NCBI GenBank assembly: GCA_038049695.1
Contig: CP142453.1
Coordinates: 2,559,501-2,623,500, forward strand
Direction: 5' to 3'
Length of the DNA: 64,000 nucleotides
Source: Cinnamomum chago
Taxonomy: Eukaryota; Streptophyta; Magnoliopsida; Laurales; Lauraceae
The notes beneath the pieces are model-generated. The model saw only the letters and a program-made list of their open reading frames with translations, searched no databases and was not told the DNA's origin. A program made the translations under genes and the position numbers. Position 1 is the stretch's first letter; every line of letters begins with the position of its first letter. Of the stretch, positions 46,154 through 58,300 are shown piece by piece.

Positions 46154-46757
46154 TGTGAGGGCTCTGGGCCCGGATTCGGCCCAAGAAAGGGCCACCACGG
46201 TCCACGAGCTAGATCCGCCCGGCATATCCAGCCCTTGAACCTTGAGCCAGGTCGGATCGATTTTGGATGAATAGTGGCGTCTTGCTGGTTTGAGACTTCA
46301 GTAAGGGAGAGACAGGTGGAAGCCAGCAAAAGCAGGGGAAGATCGTGGATGGAGAGGCAAGTAGAGACTAGAGAAAGAGAAGGAAATCGTGTAGAGGGAG
46401 ATGGGGGGAGCACCCTGCACCTAGAAGCACGATTGCCGACATGTACGCCCCTGGAACGAGATGAGCGAGGAACAGGGGAGGTGGAGGAGAAAACGGAGGA
46501 AGGAAAGGTATAAAAAGGAAAATTGGAGAACTCTGGGATCTAAGTAGAATCACCTACCAATTCCGTTTACTGACTTTAGCATCGAAGAGATTTTGGTCGG
46601 ACTCTTCCGATCGGGTTTCACCCCCTGAGTTTCTTTCTCCTAGCAGGTCCAGGTTCAGTGCTGGCTCAGTGATCAGAGTCTTCGACGGGGGGCAGAAGAG
46701 AGAATCTTAGAGTTCTTCCAAGTAAAGACCAGGTCATCAAAATCTGACCTTACACAA
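46154..46757 (+). mobile_element. gypsy 3' LTR
   Basis: Starts TGTGAGGGCTCTGGGCCCGG after a polypurine tract, closely resembling the LTR start at 2240. TATA box TATAAAAAGG at 46509-46518, and the CTGACTTTAGCATCGAAGAG motif 60 bp downstream of it, a conserved segment of plant gypsy LTRs. The right edge (near 46757) is set by the start of the kinase-gene duplicate. No target duplication testable. Confidence 0.55.
46509..46518 (+). promoter_or_regulatory. LTR TATA box
   Basis: TATAAAAAGG about 355 bp into the LTR, upstream of the conserved LTR motif. Confidence 0.5.
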
Positions 46758-46765
46758 CCCATGTC

Positions 46766-47240
46766 AGGTTCTGTTTCTATATCACGGAAATACAAGGACC
46801 CAGAAGAATAAACACAAAAAAGATGAATTCTTTCCGGAGCACACAGAAAGAGCTATCTTGAATTACTCAAACTAGGAACTGAAAAGGCATATAAAACAAC
46901 CCATATGAAAAACTAATTGGAATTTTAGAAGAAGAGGAAGAAAAGCTCAGTCCATCAAAATATTTGATTTTTTTTTGTTCCTTCTTTTCATTACCTAGGC
47001 TTGAAGGTCTGGTCGAACAGGGACTGCTGCTAGACAAGTCAAAGTGCTCTATCCAAAAATTTCCCATCTCTCTTTCTCTCCTTCCTTCCTTCCGTCTATT
47101 ATCAAGTTGCAGAGGTTGATACAGAGCACTTTCTTGAAAATAAAGAAGAAATCTCTCGCTCTCACTCACACACAGAGGAAGTAGGAAGAAAGAGAAGGGA
47201 AAATATAGAAACCATTGTGTTGAGAATTGAGATGATAATC
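46766..47240 (-). pseudogene. detached 5' end and exon 1 of the RLCK gene (copy A)
   Basis: Matches 59575-60040 of the complete kinase gene at high similarity: part of intron 1, exon 1 (46995-47067) and the 5' leader. Exon 1 encodes MGNFWIEHFDLSSSSPCSTR and ends at a GTAATG donor with the same 73-nt length and phase as copy B. Gly2 is kept. Intron 1 is cut at 46766 by the gypsy LTR, and no kinase exons follow to the left. The leader carries a local tandem repeat (47224-47390). Confidence 0.85.
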
Positions 47241-47395
47241 GTCAATGCGCCTAGTCTCCCAAGACTTTTTGTTTGTGATTGGGACAATTAGCGTATGGAA
47301 GGTGTTCAGAATTGAGATGATAATCGTCAACGCGCTAGTCTCCCAAGACTTTTCGTTTATGATTGGGACAATTGAGATGATAATCGTATGAGTAT
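47224..47395. repeat. 85-bp tandem repeat in the leader of copy A
   Basis: GAATTGAGATGATAATCGTC starts at 47224 and 47309, with a partial third near 47371; each full unit includes GTCTCCCAAGACTTTT and GATTGGGACAATT. Copy B has a single unit. Confidence 0.8.
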
Positions 47396-47459
47396 AAGAA
47401 ATAACATTATAGGTGCAGAAAATGTAACTCACAAGATTAGGAGGAGCCTTAGAGGACTT

Positions 47460-47898
47460 ATTCAAGTGACTGGAGAGCTATCCGCTTCAGGGACTTGAAA
47501 GGGAAGAAAGAGCAGTCAAAGGACCCTAACTATGGGCAGCGCAAGACTCTTCGATGGCTAAGTTATTGTAGGGACTAAGGTCCGAGAATGAGAGAGGCAG
47601 AGTAATAACTAGGAAATTGCATGCATGTCTGCGTACCTGGTTTTTGTGTGGTATATCCTCTTATAAGAGAAAAATCTTAGATGCCTGTTAGTGGGCCTAG
47701 TGATTTGACTACTAGGGTCTCATTAGCCCATAGAGTAAGTAATGATGATCCATCATAGCCCACATTGCATTAAATGAGGGTCTGATCTCGTCTTGACATG
47801 TTGGCGGCTAAGGTCCCATCGGATCCTTTCTTGGGCCTTGTCCTGATATAGCTGCAGCCACTGGATGTGGCTTTGTCAGAGATTTGATGAGGGGGACG
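47460..47898 (-). mobile_element. gypsy LTR remnant (minus strand)
   Basis: Minus strand has AACTTAGCCATCGAAGAGTC near 47540-47565, the same conserved LTR motif as at 46570 and 3110, then a TATA-like TATAAGAGG region on the U3 side. Cut at 47899 by the start of another LTR. Confidence 0.45.
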
Positions 47899-49328
47899 TG
47901 TAACGCCCCAATTCCGGATACCGATAAAGTCGTTCGAATACCCAAAGTTGGCGGGCTACTTCCCGGAAAATCCGAGAACTTCCAAGATCGTAGGCCCGCA
48001 GTGAGGTCCAATTTAAAACTTTTGACCAATATAAACTCAATGATTAAATTTGCGGAAGCACATTAAGTAAAACGGAAGCAATTTGGTATCGATATATATT
48101 AAATGTGAGCAGAACTACAGTCTAGTATAAAAGGTTCAGTTGTTAATATCAAAAGTTAATACATCTTTGTTAACTACCCGGCTCACTACAAAACTTCGCT
48201 CAAAAGCCCAAACAAAATAATGCTCAAAACCCAGGTAACTCATCTCCGCCCTCCGGCTCGTCATCCGGGTCGGCCGGGCCCCATCCGTACTCTCCCATGA
48301 ACGGCGCCTCTACTAGCGCAAGCGCATCCCCTGCGATCTCTGGGTCAAGGCCTAAGCACCAAAGATGGGTCAGATCTAAAAGATCTGGCAAGTCACAGTA
48401 TACTAATAACATAGGACATATATATCAAATGAATAGAGACAGGTAAATAAATTAAAGAATAACAAGGTAAGCAAACTAGGCAGTTGAACAAGATAAGCAT
48501 AAAGAATCAAGATAAATGTACAACATCTAATCTACTACAAAATGACACATTCACACGAGCTGGAATACCGCGGGATATTATGCCGCGGCCCTCCCATATT
48601 GAACACAGTTGCGGCGGGGAATCTCACCTGTGCTGGGAATTACTAATCCCGCAAATCACTCATCATCTCATCACACTCATCACTCGAAGACCGGATACGG
48701 TATCGCACCGCCCGTCTTAACCACACAGCTCATCATGATAGCTCATCAACACTCATAATAGCTCCTACCAGGGATGATCAGTCCACAGGCTGAGCTTAAA
48801 TCAACCGAGTGAATGTCTATGCCGACTCAAGAATACTCTAAGAGTCTGTGTCTGTCTAGGCTTTGTCTTGCGTGAACAAGGTCCTAACCAAGTCTCTAAG
48901 AGGTTTATACATCAAATCAGTCTATGGATTATAATCCAAGCCCAAGCCCACTCGTTGGATCCATACCAAGGCCCATCAGCACATGGCCTGGTCTAAAACA
49001 GTCCAAACGAGGCAACATATCCATTTATACTGATAAACAGTTCCTCCTAATCCATCATGACTTAAAAGCCCAATATAAACTACTTATTCCAACTAAAGGT
49101 ACACATCTCCACACTTAGGCCCAATAAGGGCCCGCCTAGCCACAGACACGGGTCAGTGATCTCCAAATCATACTAACGGGTCACCTCTAAGATATCCTAG
49201 GTACAGGTCCTCCATTTTCCATTAATTAACAGTTAACAGCTACACTAAAAATCTAAGAATGACAGCAATAAACAAGGTAAAGTGTGAACTTCAACATGAG
49301 AATCAATAGGGAAATACAACGGTCCAAT

Positions 49329-50137
49329 TAGGGATGGCAGTGGACCGGGGAAAAACGAGTATTCGTCCAAACCCGCCCCGTTTGGACCGGGGATGGACTA
49401 TACGTATTGGACGGTGGACGTATACGGGGATACCCGTATAAACCCGTGCGGGGATGGACTTACCCTTACCCCCGCCCCGTACCCGCCCTGCCCCGCCCCG
49501 TCCCCGTTACCCGCTAAATAAATAAATATATATATATATATATAAATACTCTTTTTAGTCTTTTAGCCCTAATTTATTTGCTCCTTCAGCCGCCCACCTC
49601 TTTTGCAAATTAACCTGGGCTGTTGTGTAATGAAAGAAGAAAGGTTTGCTGCATCACTTTTGCTATTATGGGTTTTTTGGGGAGTTTATTTCAAAATTAA
49701 TTTATGTAGTGTACCTATGGTGTTATGACATTTAGTGATTTAGGTGCTGTTGTTTTTCATAGGAATGTATATATCAGGTGTTCGTGGCAGCAGTGATTGG
49801 TTTGATTTCTCTGTTATGTATATGATTTTTTAGGAGTAGTTCTCTATTGATGTTCGTGTACTGAAAGTGTCATAATATTTCTCATACCCTTGATTCAGGT
49901 GTAATCTCCTGTTGCAAGGAAGCTGGGGGAAGGCTAGAAAAAAAAAGGCTTAGGCTTAGGCGGGTACGGGGGAAGCGGGGACGGGGACGGGGATTATAAA
50001 TTTACCCGCGGACGGGGATGGGGATGAAAATTATACCCGTTAGCGGGGGTGGACCGGGGATGGACGAAGATTTTTTAAGCGGGTACGGGGATGGAGACCA
50101 TGCCCCCCGCCCCCGCTTCGGTCCATTGACATCCCTA
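49329..50137. mobile_element. non-autonomous hAT element, 809 bp
   Basis: Terminal inverted repeats TAGGGATGGCAGTGGACCG and, from the other end, TAGGGATGTCAATGGACCG, are flanked by a perfect 8-bp duplication GGTCCAAT (49321-49328 and 50138-50145). Subterminal regions are packed with CCCCGTACCCGCC/GGGGACGGGGATGG repeats in inverted orientation, typical of a widespread plant hAT family. An AT-rich centre has (AT)n at 49525-49546. No transposase. Confidence 0.92.
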
Positions 50138-50444
50138 GGTCCAATCCTAGGTAATGGGTCACGTTTAGGTTCAGGTCTATCTCCGGTAATTTGATCTCTA
50201 AATGAAGTCACTGATGCCATATGATACTGTGTTTGGTTCTTCTGAGGTTACGGGCATCATTGACAACTCTTAGGGGTCAAATCATCTTAGATTAACAGCC
50301 AAAACCCTAATCAGTGGTCCCCGCGAGTCAAGGTTGAGCCACACCGTTGACTCGGGCTTGGTTCATTGATAAATGTCCATTTGGATGGTCAATGGGCCCC
50401 ACAACTGATCACAACTCCTAAATGTTGAAAACTGGAAAATCAGG

Positions 50445-51120
50445 TGTTGGGTCGACCTGGCACGGGCTGGGTCAACCTAGCACACTGGGGGTTGACCCCC
50501 AGGTGGACCTGATGTGTAGTGTGCTCGGTTGACCTCCTGGCCTGAGTGGGTCAACCGAGTGCACTGGAAAAATCTAGGTTAGGCCTCTTGGAAGACTTAT
50601 TTCATTTCTAATGGTTCCCAGCGTGTCCGGTCAACCTCCTGGCCTTGGTGATTGACCGCATACACCAAAAACCCTAGAAAGAGTGATATCCCAGCTTTCA
50701 GACATTTTCTACTGCATATCCTAAGTACTAGGTCGACCTGAACATAGAGTGTCTGAGTTTCAGGTGAAAAACCAACTTTCAGTCATCTCCTGCAAAAACA
50801 ATGTGTACCGGGTCGACCTGGGCAGGGTCAGGTCAACCTGGCTAACTGAAATGGATCTTTGCAAGAAAAATTAACTGAGAGCCATTTTTCCCAAAATGCA
50901 GTGTGGCCGGTCAACCTGGGCAGGGCTAGGTCGACCTGATACACTGAAAAACTCAAACCTGCAGAAAAATTAACTGGGAGCTGTTTTTCCCATATTTTTA
51001 GTGTTCCCGGTCGACTTGGGCATGGCCAGGTCAACTTGGTACACTAAAAATCATTCCTGCAGGGTTTCTTAATTGAGACTTGTTTCTACAGTATTTTTAG
51101 TTTGCCAGGTCGACCTGGTA
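50445..51120. repeat. GGTYRACC palindrome cluster in the second Tekay-like LTR
   Basis: About fifteen cores, spaced 20-100 bp: GGTCGACC, GGTCAACC, GGTTGACC and one-off forms, for example near 50451, 50470, 50489, 50526, 50549, 50628, 50731, 50809, 50830, 50907, 50929, 51008, 51027 and 51107. Many are followed by TGG and CACTG-type text, so the region is also a degenerate tandem repeat. Confidence 0.85.
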
Positions 51121-51535
51121 CACTGCAAAAATCCTGCAGAACCCAGTTTTCGGGATTTTTCCATTTTCAACTCGATTTTCCACCAAAACACCTCCAATCA
51201 CTCCCAAACTTCACCAAATCATTAAAAAACACAAAACCACTACAATGCATCACAAATCAACCCATTTTGGCCCATTGATCTTCTAAATGGGGGGTGAAAC
51301 CCCATCCATCAATGTCCAACCATACATCTAACATAACTAAGCTCCATGGTAGTTCTAACATGATGGAAATAACTGAACTGAAATTAAATGAATCAAATGT
51401 ACAGAACATACAACCTAAGTTAAGAGTATAATGCACTTGCCTTGCTTGGATTAGAAGGTTGTAGAAAGAGAGAAGTAGAGGAAATCCTATCCAATGCAAT
51501 AAGGAAGAAGAAGATGAAGTGGTTGCAGCTCCTAG

Positions 51536-51740
51536 GCATGGTTTTAAAAACCGGCCGAGACCGGGCCGATATCTCACTGAGATATCGGTCTCGGGTTTTT
51601 TTCACCATTATCTCGGGCCATCTCGGACCATTATCACCGTTCATAAACGGTTCAAATTTGGTGGGATGTTAGTTCTTACACTTATACAGCTACCTAACGG
51701 TTTGGATAGTGGTTTGATAGTCCTACAGTAAAAAATAAAA
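51536..51740. mobile_element. probable MITE or repeat end with ATCGGTCTCGG motifs
   Basis: Contains GGTTTTAAAAACCGG (a 15-bp near-perfect dyad), CCGATATCTC...GAGATATCGG inverted halves and TCTCGGGCCATCTCGG. Such sequences recur in plant DNA-transposon families, but no matching end or target duplication was found. Confidence 0.35.
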
Positions 51741-52059
51741 AACAGATTGTCTGAGTCTTCCCTCTTCTGATTGCGATATCCTACAGATCAAACAGCTCTA
51801 CGATAAATATACACTTTCCGATTGTTCTGGGAATATTGTCAGCTTTAAAACTTTCCGTATGATAATTGTCCCATTGTGATTCGATTACTATTCAATATTA
51901 GTAGTCTCTTCTTACTTGCTGCCCAATGTTCTAAGCTGGGCAGCCACATGTTCATCACCAGTGGCTCCCACGCCATCAATTATCAACATCACTCTCACCC
52001 GACCCGCCTCGGACGGCTCCCGCGTCTCCATGCTCACCCGAAACCCCACAAGTTCAAGG
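51741..52059. other. no recognisable feature
   Basis: Mixed sequence; nothing assignable. Confidence 0.5.
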
Positions 52060-52927
52060 TCAATTTTGTTTAGATTGGTATAAAATTTGAAAGATCAAGG
52101 TGGTTCCAATCTTGTCAAGCTGGATGAGGTCCACTCAGGGTCCCACTGATGATGGAAAGATCCTAATGAGTAGGGCCCATATATTAAATTCCAAGTTAAT
52201 CTTATGCCTCTAATCGTTGGATTCATGGCCCATGAGTCCAATGGTCTGGTCGTTTTCGTGAGTGCAAACCTAGGGTTTGCCGGTTCCTTGAGGGTAGGGT
52301 AAGGCCAACTCCGAGGTCGGGCCGGGCCAGCCCTATTCCCAAGCCTTTCACAAGCCATGGGTCTACATAACTCAATTTGTCCAGTTATGGATCCATGAAT
52401 TTTCTTTCCAATCACCACCCACAAGAATCTCCACAATAATTGTCAATTTGACTAGTTTCTTTTGAAAGTTCAAGGAGTACCGTGTTATAGACGGGGATCA
52501 CTGAAGCCACCAATTTAACAAGGGTGCTCCTGCCTGCCACAAATTTATCTTGCTCTTAATTTTATTAATTAAGATCTCAAAGCTCACAACAAAAAATAAA
52601 TGAAAATACATTGAAATTAATTCATGATGAAATGAGCTCCATCAAGGATTACTAAAGAGGTAAGAGGAGAAGGATATGAGGTGGAGATATAAATAGACTT
52701 CGACTTTCTAATATATTAAATTACTACGGTGATGGCTGGGTATTCATTTATCATTTTCCATTCAATTTCCATGGAGAGGAGGAGGCTATTTGCCAGTATT
52801 TTCAAAAATTCACTTTTGGTTCTTCATTTATAGCCGCTTATAAATATACAATCCTAAATATTCAATTACATGAAATACAAAGGCTCCGAAGGAAATATGA
52901 GCTCCGAAGGAAATATGAGCTTATTTA
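52060..52927 (-). repeat. 3' flank of kinase copy B, duplicated at 60.84-61.80 kb
   Basis: About 870 bp that match 60841-61797 in the same orientation with moderate divergence and indels. It begins TTTTATTTAGATTGGTRTAAAA and ends near GGAAATRTGAGCTTATTT. It is the region downstream of the kinase stop codon and so part of a tandem duplication that includes the gene. Confidence 0.85.
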
Positions 52928-53560
52928 AAACCCAACATGAGCCTTCACATAAGGACGGGCTCAAGAGACCCAATAGAAGGATCCTAGACCCAAAACCAAC
53001 CATTGCCCGGATGGAAATTTTTCAAAAGTACGAAATCGAATAATTGGATCTTGATTCCTAGAAATAATCATGCATTTTCCAAGTAGAAAAGGTGTTGAAA
53101 CTTCCACGGATAACAGCCCTTATGAAGACGCTTTTCTTAATTGGGAACTTGCCATTCTTACTATTTTTTTATTCACTTTTTCAATGGAACTGATAGTAGA
53201 TTCTCATGTGCTCACAAATGAGTCCTTTTTGTATGCGAACATAGTCAAAACAGTATGGGGGCAAAGGTTGATTTCAAAAGAAACCTGAAGCTCTTGCCAG
53301 AACCCATTAGGATAGCGGCAGAGAAAGCGATGGCGACCAAAGCTCAGAATAATGGTGACCAATGATAAAATAGTTCATGCTATTCAAGGATCGTATAGAG
53401 AGAAAGCTCTAAAGATGGTTGTGGTAGCTGTTTGGAATTTAAAACAAAATACAAATGCAAGTACAATTTAAACTCAATTTGAGGTGGAAAACAACCAAGC
53501 ATCCATCAGGCATTGAAAACAATCGTTTTACTCCATGATCCAATTATTCCTAGATACAAA
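52928..53560. other. insertion specific to copy B
   Basis: Absent from the duplicate at 61.8 kb, where GAGCTTATTT is followed almost directly by the equivalent of 53561. It has a 72-aa hydrophobic open frame (53070-53288) I do not recognise, and inverted 13-mers GAATAATTGGATC (53038-53050) and GATCCAATTATTC (53537-53549). It may be an old insertion. Confidence 0.5.
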
Positions 53561-53786
53561 TCATCACGGTACCCAAATTTCATAATTAACTAAAAAAAAA
53601 AAAAACAGTAACAATGATATTGCACAACAAAAAATGAAGATTGCCCAATAAGGGCAAACAATTGGACATGCACATAGCACTCTTGTCATTAGGACCCTTT
53701 CATTATGGAGTAAATTACCTCGATTTTGAAGATTGCTTTCACCAGATACATCCTTGTTGCCTTGTTGGTCACCTTGATTTTGGAGA

Positions 53787-55322
53787 TCACTGAAGGGCAT
53801 TTTTTCCATTTCCAACATTACCAGCTTGTGGATGAAGCGGGGAGCGATTGTGTGCATGATTGTGGTCAGTGGGTCGCCGAGGATTGTTCTTTGGTTCTTG
53901 GGGCTTATGCTGTATGGCCTGAATCTGCTCCAATGTTCCCACCACTTCTGACATGGATGGTCGCCCTCTTGGGTCAGACCCGAGACACTTGAGGATGAGC
54001 TGAGCAGCCTGGACTGCAGCCTGGACTGCACCTTCGGACGGATACCGGCCTTCAAGCCGCTGGTCCATTACACGTGATAATACCTTCCTTGGATCAGATA
54101 GATATGGTTTTGCCCACTCCACCAAATTGTGTTGCCCACTTGAACGGTTGGCGTCAAGTGCCCGCATGCCTGAAAGCATCTCGAGCAACACAACTCCAAA
54201 ACCGTATACGTCACTCTTCACATACAGATGTCCTGGTTTATGTTGATAGAGGCACAATTGTCATCTTAGAGATCAAGGAAATTTTAACCATTTGAGATAT
54301 TTTTCAATCAAGAAATATATTAGTTCTCACATATTAATTACATGAGAACATTTTTGTAGGACCCAATTGTGGGGCCCGGGGATGGGACCAGGGGCATGAG
54401 CATCCAAACAGTTCATACAAGGAAAATTTTTTCAAGGGAAGGTGATGTGATGAACCACGGGCTCACTTGCAACTGAAAAGTGAAAACTGGTGAACATGCC
54501 AAACAGGCCCATTTACCAAATGAAAATATCAAACGACACACAACTCTAAGTACCATGATCGAAATTTCATTTTGAGAGACCAAATTCTCAGATCTGCCGG
54601 TTCAATTGCTTGATGTACCGAGCAAAACCTGCTGGTCTGGTCGGTGCTGAAAACACTGCTTCTCGCCAGTGAATTGCGCATACATAATTATTTTAGATAA
54701 AGATAAACTACCAAAACCATCCACCCATGCATAAAACTAGAGAGCAATTTAAGATTAGATTAAAATAAAGAAAGTCCACTATGGAGTGAAAAATTAAAAG
54801 TGAAAACAGAAATCACAAGAACTTGTAGCCATGAAGGTTGCTACCAAAGAACTGATCTTACCTGTAGCCACATATTCAGGAGCTCCATAACCAGAGGTGC
54901 CCATGACACGTGTCTCCACATGTGAATCTTCACCCTCCGGACCATTCCTCGCTAACCCAAAATCAGAAATTTTTGCATTATAGTTCTGCAGAGATTAGAA
55001 AAGAGGGGGGAAAAAGCAAACTAAGATATCAACCATACAACAAACCACCCCTCCCCCCACCCCAAATTTAAAAAAAAAAAAAAAAAAAAAAATTTCTCTA
55101 TACCAAGAAATCAGGATGGAAGAGTTTACCAAATCAAGCAAGATATCAGATGCTTTAACATCACGATATATGATTTTCCTTTCTGAACAGTGTAAGAATG
55201 CAAGGCCCCGAGCTGCACCTATTGCTATCTTGAGCCGTATGCTCCATGAAAGTGATTGAAAGGCTGAATCTCCTACATAAAGTGCATCATTTTAGAAACA
55301 TGAATAATGGAGGCGATTCTAT

Positions 55323-55359
<37 letters not shown>

Positions 55360-58300
55360 AGAAAGAAAGCATTAAAAAAATATGCAGCTCAGACTTGTCT
55401 GGAATGAACCCATGCAAGGTTGACACAGCATTTTTATAGTGTTTCACAATGATAAATAGATCATATATGCAGGTAACATAACTGTAACTCCAAAAGCAAG
55501 AAAGTAAAATGACAGGACCCGAGCGCGAGATTATGATTAATTTGAGTTAACCCTGAGTCGCGTCGCATACTTACTCCTGTGAACTTCAATCACATAAAAT
55601 TAACAACGGATATCAATAATACATTATGCTGAATATAAACAAATATACATTGCTCATATATAAAATAAAAATTCATTTACAAAATGAACAACATTCACTT
55701 GCACATTTAAATAACAATGCAAGGAATGAAATGTGTGAAATGTTTCGAAAAAAAATTCCATTTTCAAAGTTTTCTTGTTCATTCTCATTTTAATATCATA
55801 ATCATATGATATTGCTTCATTTCCACTCAATAATCCTCTTGGAGGAACCGGATCGGTCGTCTCCACTGGTGCTATAGTCTCTAAAGGACCGGCATAGAGC
55901 AGCTGTGCCTATAATGCCATCAATAACACTATGAACTTGATAGTTCATCAATGTGTAAACAGATACATAATTAAACATGCTAATCACACATTTAATCTGT
56001 CTAATCCAATGTTAGACCAATACAATTACAATTTAAAATCAATAAGAATCTTTATTTAAATTTGGCAAACCACAATAGCATTTCATTTCAAATCGCATCT
56101 TCCTAAAAAGGAAGGAATCATATCTTCTATACGGAATGAATCATATATTGTGGGATTTATCAATGCCCGGGCCAGGGACTACTGACATCACCATGGAGCT
56201 CTGGAACACTCCAAAATCATCTGCTGCAGCAGAAACAACTTTAATGAGCTTAAAAAAATCACTATGTAGTGCCAGACTCAAGAAACAATATAGTTCAACA
56301 TTTAATTCTGTTCAATTACAATTAATAGACTCAATTCAAGTTATGATCCTTTTCGGATACAATCCAATGTACAAATTCAATCAAGTAATACCAATCATTT
56401 AGGTGTAATCCTCAGTTGATTAATGTACGTGTTATTTTCAATGGACATCACAATTTATGTGAATTTTTGTACATTAAAGTCCCCTTAATTAACACCCATG
56501 AAGGTAAAGCAATATTAATAGGCTTGATATAATCAATAGGCTCTTTTCCCTAAAACTTAGAAATTAATCCTGTAACTTTATTAGTTTCGGCTAAATATTC
56601 AATGACTTATCGGTTAGCTTTAGAAGCTAATACTTTATTGAAAACCTCATTATTCAAATTAGGTCAACCTTCGGTTAACACTTGATCCATCTTAATTTCA
56701 AATTTAGGAATATTATTTCCTAAAAATCTTGGTTCATACTAAAGATATATTCAATTGACCATTTGGTCAACCGAACCTCATCACTTAGCTAATTGAACAT
56801 AAGTTCAATTATATGCCACAAATCTCGGAATATCTTAGACTAAATCACCCTTTAATTGGGTTGAAAATACATTAAGCATCAGCTTCAGGTTCGCTCGAGC
56901 GGATGCCTTTGGTCGCTCGAGCGACCAATATTGCTCTCTCAAGCGTTGACAAACACAGGCAAGTTCGCTCGAGCAGATATTCATTCGCTCGAGCGGATGC
57001 TATACAAAATGTGGTTCACTCAAGCGAATAGCTTTCTCCTTTCATCCAAAACAATTCATAACCTGCAAATAAACATTGGAACCTCCTGTTCCCTACTCAA
57101 ATTCCATTTCACATGACAAACAACACTTCTATTTCATCATATAATCCATTCTAATACCATTTAATCAATCCATAAATCAAATCAGATTCCAAGAATAGGG
57201 CTGAAACCAAACTTACAACAAAACTCAAGAAACACCATGCTTATTAGCATATAAACAAAAACCACTGTTTATACTTCCTTTAATTTGAGTTTAACACCAA
57301 AAACCCCTTTCTTAAGGCTTAATTAGAGAAGAAAACTCTTCAAATTCAAACCCTAACACATAAACAATTCCAAAACGAATCCTTATATGCTATACATGAT
57401 GGAAAGGATCTAAACAACCTTATGAAACCTGAAATCACTACAAGTACTTACTTGTAACTTAACAAAGAAGAATCACAGCTTTTCCCTTAACTTAATCTCC
57501 AAAGAAACTTGAAGAAGATGATGGAGAAGATGAAATTCACAAATTCTGTTCCAAAATCACTTGCAAAATCCTTTCTCCAAGCAATTGATAGAGAAGAAAC
57601 GCAGAAAGAAGATGAACTGAACCTAGGGTTCTCTCTTTCACTCTTGCTGGAATGAAAACCACCGAATGACTGAGTTTGGGTTTCAATTGAAACCTTATAA
57701 ACTGAATTTTGCACTTTAACCCCACTCATAATACTTAATTTCAGTTTAAGTCAAATCAAAGCTCATTTGACTCATTTCAAATCAAATGAACATGGGTATA
57801 TTATGAAATTTTTTGTACTCGTTGAGATACACATGTTGACAATGAGTTTCACCGTATCCGACGAAATACGCATAAATCCGTATTTACGGAAAAATCCTTA
57901 ATTCCATTAAAATGAGTCTACAACCAACTCAATCAAATCAATTACTTCTAATTTCATTTCACTAAGTTCAATTCATTCAAATAAAACTAATTTGACCCAT
58001 TTTAATCACTAATCACATCTAATTTGATTAATCATACTTAATATGCATTAATCTTGATTAACTAGAGTCAATCTTGATTAACTCGGGATGGGGTGTGACA
58101 TAAAATATGCATTGAATAGATACATTGTTGGATCAGAACTATCAACAAGATTGGAGAATTGAGGCCGCTTTCTTCGCTCGAAAATAGAAGTTCTCACTAT
58201 GATAAGAAAATTGACTTTTCCAATGGCATGGCTACTATTTGCATTGACATGCATGAGTAGGTTAGAGCCATAATTTTTCAGAACATGAATGTGAATCTAT

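Larger units (their letters stand above)
47899..51535 (-). mobile_element. second Tekay-like LTR, diverged, with nested hAT
   Basis: The plus strand begins TGTAACGCCCC, the complement of a Tekay-type LTR 3' end. It shares in order with the array LTRs the block GATCGTAGGCCCGCAGTG (47983-48000), GCGGAA, ACGGCGCCTCTACT (48300-48314), a GGTYRACC palindrome cluster and CACTTGCCTTG (51431). This collinearity shows a homologous LTR in the same orientation. The 5' end is lost or obscured at about 51535 by another repeat. Without the 809-bp hAT insertion about 2.8 kb remain. Open frames inside are not genes. Confidence 0.7.

Noticed and set aside
53070-53288. 72-aa hydrophobic open frame as a membrane protein gene
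   Set aside because: It sits in an insertion unique to one copy, has no recognised homology and no gene context.
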